From Odontocerum albicorne (Eukaryota > Arthropoda > Insecta > Trichoptera > Odontoceridae): a stretch of DNA of 64,000 nucleotides. Under the pieces are notes generated by a model. It was not told where the DNA came from, made no database searches, and saw only the letters and a program-made list of their open reading frames with translations. The stretch lies in the NCBI GenBank assembly GCA_949825065.1, contig OX463849.1:6572001-6636000 (forward strand). Reading direction: 5' to 3'. Shown here in pieces: positions 46,216 to 57,902 of the stretch. The translations under genes and the position numbers were made by a program. Within the stretch, counting starts at the first letter, position 1, and every line of letters starts with the position of its first letter.

Positions 46216-46715
46216 GAAGCGTATTTTGCGAAGATAACCTAAACTTGAAACTTCGACAACGGTTAGTCAATTGCTACGTTTGGTCAGTGTTATTGCATGG
46301 AGTAGAATCATGGACCCTCAAAGTAAGTAGTATGAACCGACTGGAAGCATTCGAAATGTGGATGCACCGGATAATGCTACGGATACCCTGGACGGATATG
46401 GCCAGCAACACAAGGGTTCATCAAAAAGCCAAAGTTGATAGAGAGTTGCTGACTAATATTAAAATCCAAAAGGTATCCTACTTGGGTCGTGTACTTAGAG
46501 GAGCAAAGTACAAATTACTGCACCTGATCATCCAAGGCAAAATATAAGGCCGAAGAGGTGTTGGCAGGAGGCAAATCTCCTGGCTCCGCAATATACGTGA
46601 TTGGACTGGCATGAAGGGCGTTGGAGATCTTTTTCGGGCTGCCGGGGACAAATATATCTACTCTCAAGTGATATTCAACGTTGGGGGGGACCTGACATGT
46701 CACTGAGAAGAAGAA
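46216..46715 (+). pseudogene. 5'-truncated LINE insertion with 13-bp target duplication
   Basis: It is bounded by TATTTGTGGGTTT at 46203-46215 and 46716-46728. It encodes an RT C-terminal region: RLVNCYVWSVLLHGVESWTL, MNRLEAFEMWMHRIMLRI and then, after one in-frame TAA (46544-46546), GRRGVGRRQISWLRNIRDW. The 3' end is GAGAAGAAGAA, like other RTE-type insertions here. Endonuclease and catalytic RT motifs were never inserted. The surrounding 75-bp sequence (46144-46215) is itself duplicated at 46737-46811. Confidence 0.85.
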
Positions 46716-46819
46716 TATTTGTGGGTTTACTTTGATAACATTTGGACTCCTATAAGCTTTTCTTTTTTTTCGCAGACAGTTAATTTAAGGTGGTATTGTG
46801 GGTTTACTTTTTTCTAAAT

Positions 46820-47060
46820 CTACATGAACAAGGGTGTGGTCTAAAAACATCTAATATCCGATATATCTTTATTGGAGGGTGTATCTCGGGCGTAGGGGAG
46901 GGGGATGTATTAAGATGAGCCCAGGCCTCTTGATAACTTCACTCTTAAATGTATTTTCTGCTATTTATCTTTTGATATATGTAAAATTTCGGAATATATG
47001 TTATGTATGTATATACACACTATGTTGGTATTAATTAACCTATATTTATTTATTTAAATT
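46820..47060 (+). repeat. LINE-like 3' region, copy 1
   Basis: Homologous to 49178-49382: GGGTGTGG.CT.AAAACATCT, GGGTGTATCT, CTTTTGATA and a terminal TTAACCTATATTTATTTATTT. Non-coding, probably a truncated retro-insertion. Confidence 0.55.
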
Positions 47061-47142
47061 CATTTTTACTAAAGATCTTTCGAAATGTACAATATTATTG
47101 ATCATTTACATTATTTTAGTATACTAAGTTCTAGATTTCGTC

Positions 47143-47225
47143 ACCTCCGTAGTCTAGGTGATTTTACAACCGAGGATTCTGGGTTTAATTCCTGATGGCA
47201 CCTAAAAGGGGGGTTTGTCCGTTTC
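47143..47225 (+). repeat. tRNA-derived SINE head, degenerate
   Basis: CTCCGTAGTCTAGGTGATTT (A-box region) and GGGTTTAATTCCTGATGG (B box) match the SINE family head. Confidence 0.5.
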
Positions 47226-47423
47226 ACGTTTCATAACGAGTATATCGTTATGAATAAGTATGGTTATATTACCAAAACCTATGATAATGAACACCGAGCT
47301 ACGTGCCTACTCCAGCACTCCTGTATTCAAAGTTTTGATTTGCGTGACCGAGGGCAATATTAACACTTGAAAGTGTCTTTATCACTTATTCTTTTATGTT
47401 TAAAACTACAATAAAATTAATAT

Positions 47424-48137
47424 ATTTTTTCCAATTTTATGGAAACACAGTGCATTCCCATAAATAATATATTGTTTTCCAATTTTATGGAAACACAGTG
47501 CATTCCCATAAATAATATATGGTTTTCCAATTTTATGGAAACACAGTGCATTCCCATAAATAATATATGGTTTTCCAATTTTATGGAAACACAGTGCATT
47601 CCCATAAATAATATATTGTTTTCCAATTTTATGGAAACACAGTGCATTCCCATAAATAATATATGGTTTTCCAATTTTATGGAAACACAGTGCATTCCCA
47701 TAAATAATATATTGTTTTCCAATTTTATGGAAACACAGTGCATTCCCATAAATAATATATGGTTTTCCAATTTTATGGAAACACAGTGCATTCCCATAAA
47801 TAAGATATTGTTTTCCAATTTTATGGAAACACAGTGCATTTCCATAAATAATATATTGTTTTCCCAATTTTATAGAAACACGGTGCATTTCCATAAATAA
47901 TATGTTGTTTTCCAATTTTATGGAAACACAGTGCATTCCCATAAATAATATCTTGTTTTCCAATTTTATAGAAACACAGTGCATTCCCATAAATAATATA
48001 TTGTTTTCCAATTTTATGGAAACACAGTGCATTCCCATAAATAATATATTATTTTCCAATTTTATAGAAACACAGTGCATTTCCATAAATAATATATTGT
48101 TTTCCAATTTTATGGAAACACAGTGTATTCCCATAAA
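47424..48137. repeat. 48-bp minisatellite, 15 copies
   Basis: Units read TTTTCCAATTTTATGGAAAC, ACAGTGCATTCCCATAAATA, ATATATTG. Because 48 is a multiple of 3 and the unit lacks stops in several frames, long open frames (up to 249 codons) appear on both strands. Substitutions fall at any codon position and indels shift frames, so I do not call a protein. Confidence 0.97.
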
Positions 48138-48815
48138 AAAAAACACTTTAAACAAATATGTGACAGAAACAACGTATACATATACATTATATGGTATATA
48201 TGTAAAAGTTATAACGAACTTAAAAAAATATCTACGGATATAAAAAATAATCAGTCAAAATTCGAACAATATAAGAGAGAGAAAAAGACTTAAAGAAAAA
48301 AAAATCTAAAGCATTTATAAATATTAACAGTCACTTTATATTGACGTGTAACTGGAGGAGTCTGGAAAATAGATTATACGAGTATTTCATTCAACTTCGG
48401 CGCTTAATTGAGGAAAAAAAAGGGAAATATAGCTTAGTCGAAAAGATTACTAGTTACAGACTTTTCACGAACCTCAAATTTAATACATCACTCTCTTTTC
48501 TTCAGTTCAATCTCGAACACTAAGGAGAAAGCCACAGTCCTTTCTTATTTAATCTTATTATGAACTAAATGAGGCATGACCTAACTAGGGAAAATCCGGT
48601 AATTGAGGTCTATTTTTTGACCCATTGAGGTATACAGAATCATCTTACAGAGCTTAAACTACGTAAGTGAAACATACACTAATAATACAGTGGGAAAAAA
48701 ATCCTACTACCCGTTTATTACATGTTCCTTTGTAATTAATCTTTTGATTCTTAATGCATTGTTTTGATATGTATCAAACGGCTTACCAAATGTATCTAAT
48801 TTTAAAAGGTACATT
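48138..48815. other. AT-rich stretch without recognised genes
   Basis: Nothing is assigned. Confidence 0.45.
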
Positions 48816-49015
48816 TAGGATTTGATCATGTTTGCCTAAAATTTGTGCTGCCTGCTTACGAGTACCATTCTTAATTCAAAACATAGTGTTTTAAATATCA
48901 TTATCTTAAAAAAAGCACAGGATTTTGATCATGTTTGCCTAAAGTTTGTGCTGCCTGCTTACGAGTACCATTCTTAATTCAAAACATAGTATTTTAAATT
49001 TCAGCAGCTTAAAAA
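48816..49015. repeat. Tandem duplication, about 100 bp, 2 copies
   Basis: TTTGATCATGTTTGCCTAAA, TTTGTGCTGCCTGCTTACGA and GTACCATTCTTAATTCAAAA occur twice in order. Confidence 0.92.
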
Positions 49016-49177
49016 AACACAATTGAAAGTTGCTTTGGAATTAATTTGCAAACTCACTAACTCTGTGTTTTCATACTATAGCAAAATTAAAAATATAGTA
49101 ACTTATAAGAAAATTATTTATTTTGTAGCACAAACACAGCCGATTAACTACTTCCAGAAAGTTCAAATTGTTATTCA

Positions 49178-49382
49178 GGGTGTGGGCTGAAAAACATCTG
49201 GTGTCCCCGTGGCTGGGCTCGACCTATATTGGTGGGGTGTATCTTGGCCGGAGGGATGTTATTAGAAGAGTCTAGACCTTTTGATAGCTTCTGTTTTTTA
49301 ATATTTTCTCTTTTTAATGTGTTCTTGAAATATATCTAAATGTATTATGTACATACTATGTTGCTATCAATAAACCTGTATT
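49178..49382 (+). repeat. LINE-like 3' region, copy 2, running into the gap
   Basis: Homologous to 46820-47060. Its tail (CAATAAACCTGTATT) is cut by the assembly gap. Confidence 0.55.
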
Positions 49383-49582
49383 NNNNNNNNNNNNNNNNNN
49401 NNNNNNNNNNNNNNNNNNNNNNNNNNNNNNNNNNNNNNNNNNNNNNNNNNNNNNNNNNNNNNNNNNNNNNNNNNNNNNNNNNNNNNNNNNNNNNNNNNNN
49501 NNNNNNNNNNNNNNNNNNNNNNNNNNNNNNNNNNNNNNNNNNNNNNNNNNNNNNNNNNNNNNNNNNNNNNNNNNNNNNNNNN
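49383..49582. other. Assembly gap, 200 N
   Basis: Exactly 200 undetermined bases. The right edge is a (TA)n microsatellite (49583-49619), so the gap probably reflects an uncloseable simple repeat of unknown true length. Confidence 0.98.
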
Positions 49583-49789
49583 TATATATATATATATTAT
49601 ATATATATATATATATATAAATGTATTTGAACTTTTCATCTCATCTATCCATTCAATTTAAATCGTATCTAATTTTTTTGCTGTGGAAAGTTAAAAATAA
49701 ATCAAAATTATGAAATGAAAGGATTTAAGACTTTACTGTTATTATTAGACGTAATTGAATAAGAAGTTCCGAAATTGTATGTATCTTTT

Positions 49790-50060
49790 AAGAGCCGATT
49801 GATTAACGTTTAATATTGATCGCATGGTCCATTTTCAATAATCACTGGTTCCGCATTTGCTCGGGAATTGTGTGTATATTTTATGAATCGATTGCTTAAC
49901 GTTTAATATTGATTCCATGGTCCATTTTCAATAATCGTTTTCGATAATTGGTTTCACATTTGGCTCGGGAATTGTGTGTATATTTTAAGAGTCAATTTCT
50001 TAACGTTTAATATTGGTTGTTTGGTCCGTTTTCAATAATCACTGGTCCGCACTTGCTCTG
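49790..50060. repeat. Tandem repeat, about 104 bp, nearly 3 copies
   Basis: CTTAACGTTTAATATTGAT, GGTCCATTTTCAATAATC and GCTCGGGAATTGTGTGTATA recur in order with substitutions and one short internal duplication. Confidence 0.85.
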
Positions 50061-50099
50061 GATTAAATACATGAGATAACCGTAAAAAAATTGAGTCAT

Positions 50100-50490
50100 A
50101 ATATAAGTGTAATTAATGGACAATTTATACTGCGCCGTTTAGAAAGCAAACTCTTCTCAATGGACTTCAACAAGATTTGAACCCTTTTTTTTGACAGATC
50201 AAAATATTATAAAATTAAAATATGTCAGTCAACTGTAAGAATAGAAAGCGAGAACTTCTTTGTATCTGTATATGTTCAGAAAAAACATGTTTGGTAAGAA
50301 CACCGCAGAAAAAATTACTTAAGAAACACGAACTACAAAGAAACCTTGTTGATATTCCAATATGAGATAGTGACACATTCGGCTATAGTTTAGAGTGTAG
50401 TGTATGTGTGAATTATTTATGTAGAATATTATTGTACATTTTTATTAGACCTCCGGAAAAGGTTTGTCTCAAGTGTTTCTAAAGCTGTAT
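50100..50490 (+). repeat. Uncharacterised dispersed repeat, copy 4
   Basis: Aligned by eye with 30680-31055 over most of its length (GCGCCGTTTAGAAAGCA, GAACTTCTTTGTATCTGTAT, GATATTCCAATATGAGATAG). No coding capacity is recognised. Confidence 0.55.
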
Positions 50491-50775
50491 ACGCCAGCCA
50501 TATCACTATAATACTAAGAGGCAGGTTAACAAATACACAATGAGTGCTAACAAGTTGTGATACCGCACTACGTAAATAACATAATTGTTACAATTGACCT
50601 TTCATTGAATTAAGAGTTTCCAAAAGACCAGTGAAAAGAATTATGCTTAGAATAATTCTGAGAGGTCATACGTAGCCTGCAATATAAACCAATGACAGAA
50701 ATGGCGCAAAAATTTGTACAGACGATGGGTCTTTCAGAGAAAGTTCTAAACCAAGTGTTATATCACACTTCTTGC

Positions 50776-51236
50776 AAAGGGTCTTTCAAATTGAGCGTTT
50801 TTAATTTTTGGATAAAACACATAGCGTCCGCAAAACTTGCCTGGGTCTTGTGGCATTTGAGAAATGTAATGTATGACATTTATAAAAATGGAGTCATATG
50901 TAATATGACAACGCGTTCAAATTGTTGAATTATTTTATGTGTTGTAATCTCCGTAAACGGTGATGTTAATTGGCCACCAAGATCATGTGATCTGACACCA
51001 TTGGTATTGTTTTCTCTGGTTAGGTGAAAACCTAGGTCTATAAAAATGACCCTCAATCAATTCTGAGCTGAAGATGAAATTATTCGCGTTATTGGTGAGT
51101 TAGAACCGCAATTATGCCAAAATGTCATCGAAAATTCTGATAAAAGATTGGACATCTGTGGAGCTGCAAGAGGGGGATATTTGGCGGATATTGTTTTTTG
51201 TGTTTAAATATCATACATTATACTTCAATGACCAAT
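50776..51236 (+). mobile_element. Deletion-derived mariner-like element, copy 2, right end lost
   Basis: It starts AAAGGGTCTTTCAAATTGAG and contains the same fused transposase remnant (ATGGAGTCATATG... then GGCCACCAAGATCATGTGAT). It stops abruptly after CTTCAATGACCAAT, so the right terminal repeat is missing. Confidence 0.72.
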
Positions 51237-53256
51237 CCACCATGACCATCTATCATGTTTTTTTTTCTTTTTTCTTAACGTTCATATTTTAACTCCATAC
51301 AGTGCTATGGAGAATATTAGAGACTTAACAAGACGGATTTTGATACTTCTAAGTAAAGACCAGTTAGTTCATAGCTTTGCCAGACCTATTTAATCATTCC
51401 AATTCATCTTCGCATATCCGATTCCTATCCTGCATCCCTCAAAATAAGAACATCTAGATAGAATAATTCGTCGAACATCCCATAACGAGTCACTTCTTGT
51501 AATGTCGAATATATCATATATTATTTTCCGAATTATCCTTATAATAAACAGTTTATATAACTTATAAAAATTAACAGCCTATCAGTATGACATTGGCCAT
51601 TATTAAATATTTTCTGAAAACAAATCCACGAATTCACCAGCTCTTAAAAAAAAAGAGTTACTTGCTGATTACAACAAATTGTTTTCGTGTCTCGAACGAG
51701 ATGAAAATCGATCGACAAAGATGAAAAAACATCATGAAATACTGTCTGGACTATATTTTGTTCTCTTAGCAATTTCCAGATATGGATCATAGGTGAAATT
51801 GAGTTTAGGAGAAAATATATATTTCCAGGATAATTTTCCTCAGCAAACAATCTTCATTCCGTATCCATTATGAAAACACTTAACGAAAGAAATAAAGATT
51901 TTCTATGAATGAAATTTTGGAAATGAGTTTCGGAGAAATTTCAATATATTTTAAATAGTTATTTTAATATGAAAAAATAATTCATAATTTTAAAGGGAGT
52001 ACGAGGAACCTTTTATCGTTCGTTCGTTTCTTAAGTTTAAAAAAAATATGAACATATTTTAACCAAATAAATTTGCATGTATCAGTTAAGATCCGAGAAA
52101 TTACATTTCCATTTTTTTTCACTTCAAAAATACTTAACATACATACAAACTATCACAATGTTTCTCTGATGTGGTGGATAGCGAGAACAGATAGCCACAT
52201 TTTCCCTTCTAGACTAACAAATTGCTCCTCTTTGACATACATACACCCTGTCATACAACTCCTACGACTCTCTGACTTTCTTTCAAGATTATATTAAATT
52301 GATCCAACCATTCTCTATTGGTCTTCTTTTACCTCATTTTCACTTTCATTTGCACTGTATATTTATGTTAGTCTTTTAAATTTATTCGTTTGACGTGTCC
52401 AACCCATCTCAGAGTTCTCTTCTTCCTCATATTCAATACATCAGCTTTAATATATAATTAGCAACCAATCAGTCTTATATTTGAACATAACAGTACTTAA
52501 ATTTATGTTTTATATTTATTTAAGACAAAAAGAACGAAATTTCGTTTTTTTTCGACTTCGTTTATACTTTTTAGCTTCAAAATAAAATACTCATGCAGGA
52601 AGGATATTTTGACGTCTTGTCATTGAGGCTATTGGAAACTGAAAGTCATCGTGATTTTTCGTGGAGATTTTTCATCTTATTGCATTGTAATATATATTGC
52701 AATTCTTTGCATAAACTCTGGCAACACTAATAAAATTTTAATATGAAATTATGGTATAAAACAGGGGGTGATCATCCTAAAAATGCACACCATATCAAAC
52801 TTAAGACGGCATACAATTTAGAGGTATTAAAAAAAGACGATAAGAATCCATCCATGCAACGCGTTATGCATATCAAAAATACTGCAATATTATTTCAAGT
52901 GTCCCGCAATATGGTAGGTACTTATCTTAGCTTTTAACATATGTTATGTTCCCGACAGTTACAACCTTGCAAGAAATCATCCTATATACCAACTAACAGA
53001 ATCAATATGAGTTCTGCATACTCAATGATTTACGGTTTGGACGTATTGAACCAATTAAGTGACACAGTGAAAATACTCTAGCACCGCTTAGCTCGATGAT
53101 AGGAATCTTCCATAGTGTTCTTTTATATGGATAAAAATTAATCAGACTTAAATTACGTAACATGAGAAATCCGTATAATATGCAAAATAAAAAAATATGT
53201 TTTGTAACAAAGCCATTAAAAATAAAAAACTATTTAACTGTGCATATCATATGTAA
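51237..53256. other. AT-rich stretch without recognised genes
   Basis: Short frames at 52073-52297 and 52743-52937 resemble nothing recognised. No repeat is assigned. Confidence 0.45.
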
Positions 53257-53258
53257 TA

Positions 53259-54473
53259 GGTTAGTCAAAAAGCTTTGAAAGCGACATATATGGAGCAGTA
53301 GAAAAACCAAAATTTCTACGCCATTTTAATATTTCATCTTTCATAAGAACGTACTCAAAATTTCATTTCGATCTGTCAATTCATTCTTTGTTTACAAGCC
53401 ATTTGAAGTTGACGTGTCAGTGTATTTTTTAACAATGGAAAAATCCGAATATCGTGCAGTGATTAAATTCTTTGTTTTGGAAGATTTATCGGCTACTGAG
53501 ATCCATGCAAAGATGGTGAAAGTATTAAGAGAGTCTTTTCCTTCATTTCCAACCGTTCATTGATGGGTTTTGGAGTTTAAGCGTGGCCGTACAAGCGTTG
53601 AAGACGATCCACGCTCAGGACGTCCAAAAAGTGCATCAACACCAGAAATCATAGCGAAAATACAGGATATGGTTTTGGAAGATCATCGATCGACCGTGGA
53701 TGTGATAGCTGACACCATAGGCATCTCACATGGAACAACATGGCATATTTTAGCTGAAGTTTTAGGTTTCAAAAAACTGTGTGCACAATGGGTGCCGCAT
53801 TTGCTAACAATGCAACAAAACCACGTTCAAATGCGACTTTCTGAGCGACATTTGGAGCAATTTCGAAAGGATAAAAAGAATTTTCTGCGTCGATTCATCA
53901 CTATGGATGAGACTTGGGTCTACCACCATGATCTTGAATCAAAACAAGAGGCTAAGGAGTGGTGTGAACCAGGCACTTTGGCTCCGAAGCGAGTTCGTGT
54001 CCAGAAATCGGCCAAGAAGGTGTTAGCGTCAGTTTTTTGGGATGCAAAAGGAATTTTATTGATAGATTATCTCCAAACTGGTAAGACAATCAACTCTGAT
54101 TATTATTGTGACCTTTTGGACCAGTTGGATGAAAAAAAATGTGAAAAAGACCCGGTTTGCAGAAGAAAAAAATAATTTTCCAATAAGACAATGCACCTGC
54201 TCACACAGCTCAAAAAACCATCGCGAAAATCAGTGAATTGGGGTACGAATTGTTGCAGTATCCACCCTATTCGCCAGATTTAGCTTCCTCTGACTTCTGG
54301 CTGTTCTCACACCTCAAAAAATTCCTTCGTGGAAAGCATTTTTCATCAAACGAAGAGGTTATAGCCGTCGTAGAGGAGTATTTTGCAGGCCTTCCAGAAA
54401 GTCACTTCCGTGATGGGACAACAAAGTTGGAAGATCGTTGGACCAAGTGTATTGATCTTATGGGAGACTGCAC
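53259..54473 (+). mobile_element. Mariner element, left part
   Basis: A TA at 53257-53258 precedes the terminal repeat GGTTAGTCAAAAAGCTTTGA. The transposase remnant follows. The right end is not in its expected place: its equivalent appears inverted at 54699-54773, after four satellite monomers. Confidence 0.85.
53435..54473 (+). pseudogene. Mariner transposase, broken
   Basis: It is a cut-and-paste transposase of the DD34D type. The start MEKSEYRAVIKFF and helix-turn-helix region (LSATEIHAKM) are followed by a TGA at 53561-53563 (codon 43), then EFKRGRTSVEDDPRSGRPKS, ISHGTTWHIL, MDETWVYHH (first catalytic Asp near 53906) and SVFWDAKGILLIDYLQ. A frameshift follows near 54140-54175, and in the next frame a TAA at 54184-54186 stands just before DNAPAHTA (second Asp). 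YSPDLASSDFWLF carries the third. The C-terminus runs directly into satellite sequence after LMGDC. At least two stops and one frameshift make it non-functional. Length before decay fits the usual 340-350 aa. Confidence 0.95.
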
Positions 54474-54696
54474 GGTAAAATACTCGTACCTCATATCAAG
54501 GACATACTTTGTAAACAAGATATATATATGCACGGTAAAATACTCATACCTCATATCAAGGACATACTTTGTTAACAAGATATATACACGGTAAAATATT
54601 CGTACCTCATATCAAGGACATACTTTGTAAACAAGATATATGCACGGTAAAATACTCGTACCTCATATCAAGGACATACTTTGTAAACTAGATATA
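54473..54696. repeat. 56-bp satellite, four monomers in forward orientation
   Basis: Monomers contain CACGGTAAAATACTCGTACC, TCATATCAAGGACATACTTT and GTAAACAAGATATAT. They are the reverse complement of the large array that follows and are separated from it by the inverted mariner end. Confidence 0.93.
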
Positions 54697-54698
54697 CT

Positions 54699-54773
54699 GG
54701 TTAGTCAAAAAGTTTTGAAAGCGGAAATGAAAATACATTTTTTTTGGGGGGAAATCACTTTTATTGCTCAGGT
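54699..54773 (-). mobile_element. Inverted right end of a mariner element
   Basis: GGTTAGTCAAAAAGTTTTGA continues into GCGGAAATGAAAATAC and then GGGAAATCACTTTTATTGCT. Read on the minus strand this is a typical mariner 3' end (poly-A-rich, ending in the terminal repeat). It lies in direct rather than inverted orientation to the left terminal repeat at 53259, so the segment has been inverted or belongs to a second copy. Confidence 0.75.
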
Positions 54774-57640
54774 ACGAGTATTTTACCGTGCATATATCTT
54801 GTTTACAAAGTATGTCCTTGATATGAGGTACGAGTATTTTACCGTGTATATATATCTTGTTAACAAAGTATATCTTTGATATGTGGTACGAGTATTTAAC
54901 CGTGTATATATCTTGTTAACAAGGTATGTCCTTGATATGAGGTACGAGTATTTTACCGTGCATATATCTTGTTTACAAAGTATGTCCTTGATATGAGGTA
55001 CGAGTATTTTACCGTGCATATATCTTGTTTACAAAGTATGTCCTTGATATGAGGTACGAGTATTTTACCGTGCATATATCTTGTTTACAAAGTATGTCCT
55101 TGATATGAGGTACGAGTATTTTACCGTGCATATATCTTGTTTACAAAGTATGTCCTTGATATGAGGTACGAGTATTTTACTGTGCATATATCTTGTTTAC
55201 AAAGTATGTCCTTGATATGAGGTACGAGTATTTTACCGTGTATATATATCTTGTTAACAAAGTATGTCTTTGATATGTGGTACGAGTATTTAACCGTGTA
55301 TATATCTTGTTAACAAGGTATGTCCTTGATATGAGGTACGAGTATATTACCGTGCATATATCTTGTGTACAAAGTATGTCCTTGATATGGGGTACGAGTA
55401 TTTTACCGTGCATATATCTTGTTTACAAAGTATGTCCTTGATATGAGGTACGAGTATTTTACCGTGCATATATCTTGTTAACAAAGTATGTCCTTGATAT
55501 GAGGTACGAGTATTTTACTGTGCATATATCTTGTTTACAAAGTATGTCCTTGATATGAGGTACGAGTATTTTACCGTGCATATATCTTGTGTACAAAGTA
55601 TGTCCTTGATATGAGGTACGAGTATTTTACCGTGCATATATCTTGTTTACAAAGTATGTCCTTGATATGAGGTACGAGTATTTTACTGTGCATATATCTT
55701 GTTTACAAAGTATGTCCTTGATATGAGGTACGAGTATTTTACCGTGCATATATCTTGTGTACAAAGTATGTCCTTGATATGAGGTACGAGTATTTTACCG
55801 TGCATATATCTTGTTTACAAAGTATGTCCTTGATATGAGGTACGAGTATTTTACTGTGCATATATCTTGTTTACAAAGTATGTCCTTGATATGAGGTACG
55901 AGTATTTTACCGTGCATATATCTTGTGTACAAAGTATGTCCTTGATATGAGGTACGAGTATTTTACCGTGCATATATCTTGTGTACAAAGTATGTCCTTG
56001 ATATGAGGTACGAGTATTTTACCGTGCATATATCTTGTTTACAAAGTATGTCCTTGATATGAGGTACGAGTATTTTACCGTGCGTATATCTTGTTTACAA
56101 AGTATGTCCTTGATATGAGGTACGAGTATTTTACTGTGCATATATCTTGTTTACAAAGTATGTCCTTGATATGAGGTACGAGTATTTTACCGTGCATATA
56201 TCTTGTTTACAAAGTATGTCCTTGATATGAGGTACGAGTATTTTACCGTGCATATATCTTGTTTACAAAGTATGTCCTTGATATGAGGTACGAGTATTTT
56301 ACCGTGCATATATCTTGTTTACAAAGTATGTCCTTGATATGAGGTACGAGTATTTTACCGTGTATATATATCTTGTTAACAAAGTATGTCTTTGATATGT
56401 GGTACGAGTATTTAACCGTGTATATATCTTGTTAACAAGGTATGTCCTTGATATGAGGTACGAGTATATTACCGTGCATATATCTTGTGTACAAAGTATG
56501 TCCTTGATATGGGGTACGAGTATTTTACCGTGCATATATCTTGTTTACAAAGTATGTCCTTGATATGAGGTACGAGTATTTTACCGTGCATATATCTTGT
56601 TAACAAAGTATGTCCTTGATATGAGGTACGAGTATTTTACTGTGCATATATCTTGTTTACAAAGTATGTCCTTGATATGAGGTACGAGTATTTTACCGTG
56701 CATATATCTTGTGTACAAAGTATGTCCTTGATATGAGGTACGAGTATTTTACCGTGCATATATCTTGTTTACAAAGTATGTCCTTGATATGAGGTACGAG
56801 TATTTTACTGTGCATATATCTTGTTTACAAAGTATGTCCTTGATATGAGGTACGAGTATTTTACCGTGCATATATCTTGTGTACAAAGTATGTCCTTGAT
56901 ATGAGGTACGAGTATTTTACCGTGCATATATCTTGTTTACAAAGTATGTCCTTGATATGAGGTACGAGTATTTTACTGTGCATATATCTTGTTTACAAAG
57001 TATGTCCTTGATATGAGGTACGAGTATTTTACCGTGCATATATCTTGTGTACAAAGTATGTCCTTGATATGAGGTACGAGTATTTTACCGTGCATATATC
57101 TTGTGTACAAAGTATGTCCTTGATATGAGGTACGAGTATTTTACCGTGCATATATCTTGTTTACAAAGTATGTCCTTGATATGAGGTACGAGTATTTTAC
57201 CGTGCGTATATCTTGTTTACAAAGTATGTCCTTGATATGAGGTACGAGTATTTTACTGTGCATATATCTTGTTTACAAAGTATGTCCTTGATATGAGGTA
57301 CGAGTATTTTACCGTGCATATATCTTGTTTACAAAGTATGTCCTTGATATGAGGTACGAGTATTTTACCGTGCATATATCTTGTTTACAAAGTATGTCCT
57401 TGATATGAGGTACGAGTATTTTACCGTGCATATATCTTGTTTACAAGGATGTCCTTGATATGAGGTACGAGTATTTTACCGTGCATATATCTTGTTTACA
57501 AAGTATGTCCTTGATATGAGGTACGAGTATTTTACCGTACATATATCTTGTTTACAAAGAACGAGTATGGCCTTGATATGGGGTACGAGTATTTTACAGT
57601 GCATGCATTTAGTTTACAAAGTACGTACTTGATATGAGGC
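54774..57640. repeat. 56-bp satellite array with higher-order structure
   Basis: About 51 monomers contain GTACGAGTATTTTACCGTGC, ATATATCTTGTTTACAAAGT and ATGTCCTTGATATGAG. Variants (TTAAC, GTGTAC, ACTGTG, GCGTAT, GATATGTGG, GATATGGGG) recur in the same order twice: 55232-56353 and from 56354 on, giving a 20-monomer, about 1,122-bp higher-order unit. A partial earlier unit begins near 54837. The right edge (57545-57700) decays gradually. Confidence 0.95.
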
Positions 57641-57902
57641 ACGAGTATTTTACGGTGCATTTATCTATTGTACAAAGTATTTCCTTTATATGACGTACGA
57701 GTATTTCATTATCATATTTTTAAATTCTTCTTGTTATTTAGTATTTTATAAAAAAAAAATTATAATTCATCAAAAAATAATCATTATTGACGTACGGATG
57801 CCTTCAATTCATCCACATTCTGAATTCACAAAATATCATTAATACATTAAAAACATTTAATTCATATTTATTACTAAGCACTCTATTTTGTATTGTATTA
57901 TA

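Noticed and set aside
54783..56535. Repeated 78-codon frames in the satellite (54783-55019, 55177-55413, 56299-56535, minus)
   Set aside because: They recur exactly where the higher-order unit repeats and are open only by chance of the monomer sequence.
54473..57640. CRISPR-like array
   Set aside because: Monomers are contiguous with no unique spacers, and the context is eukaryotic. This is satellite DNA. The same applies to the other tandem arrays in the window.
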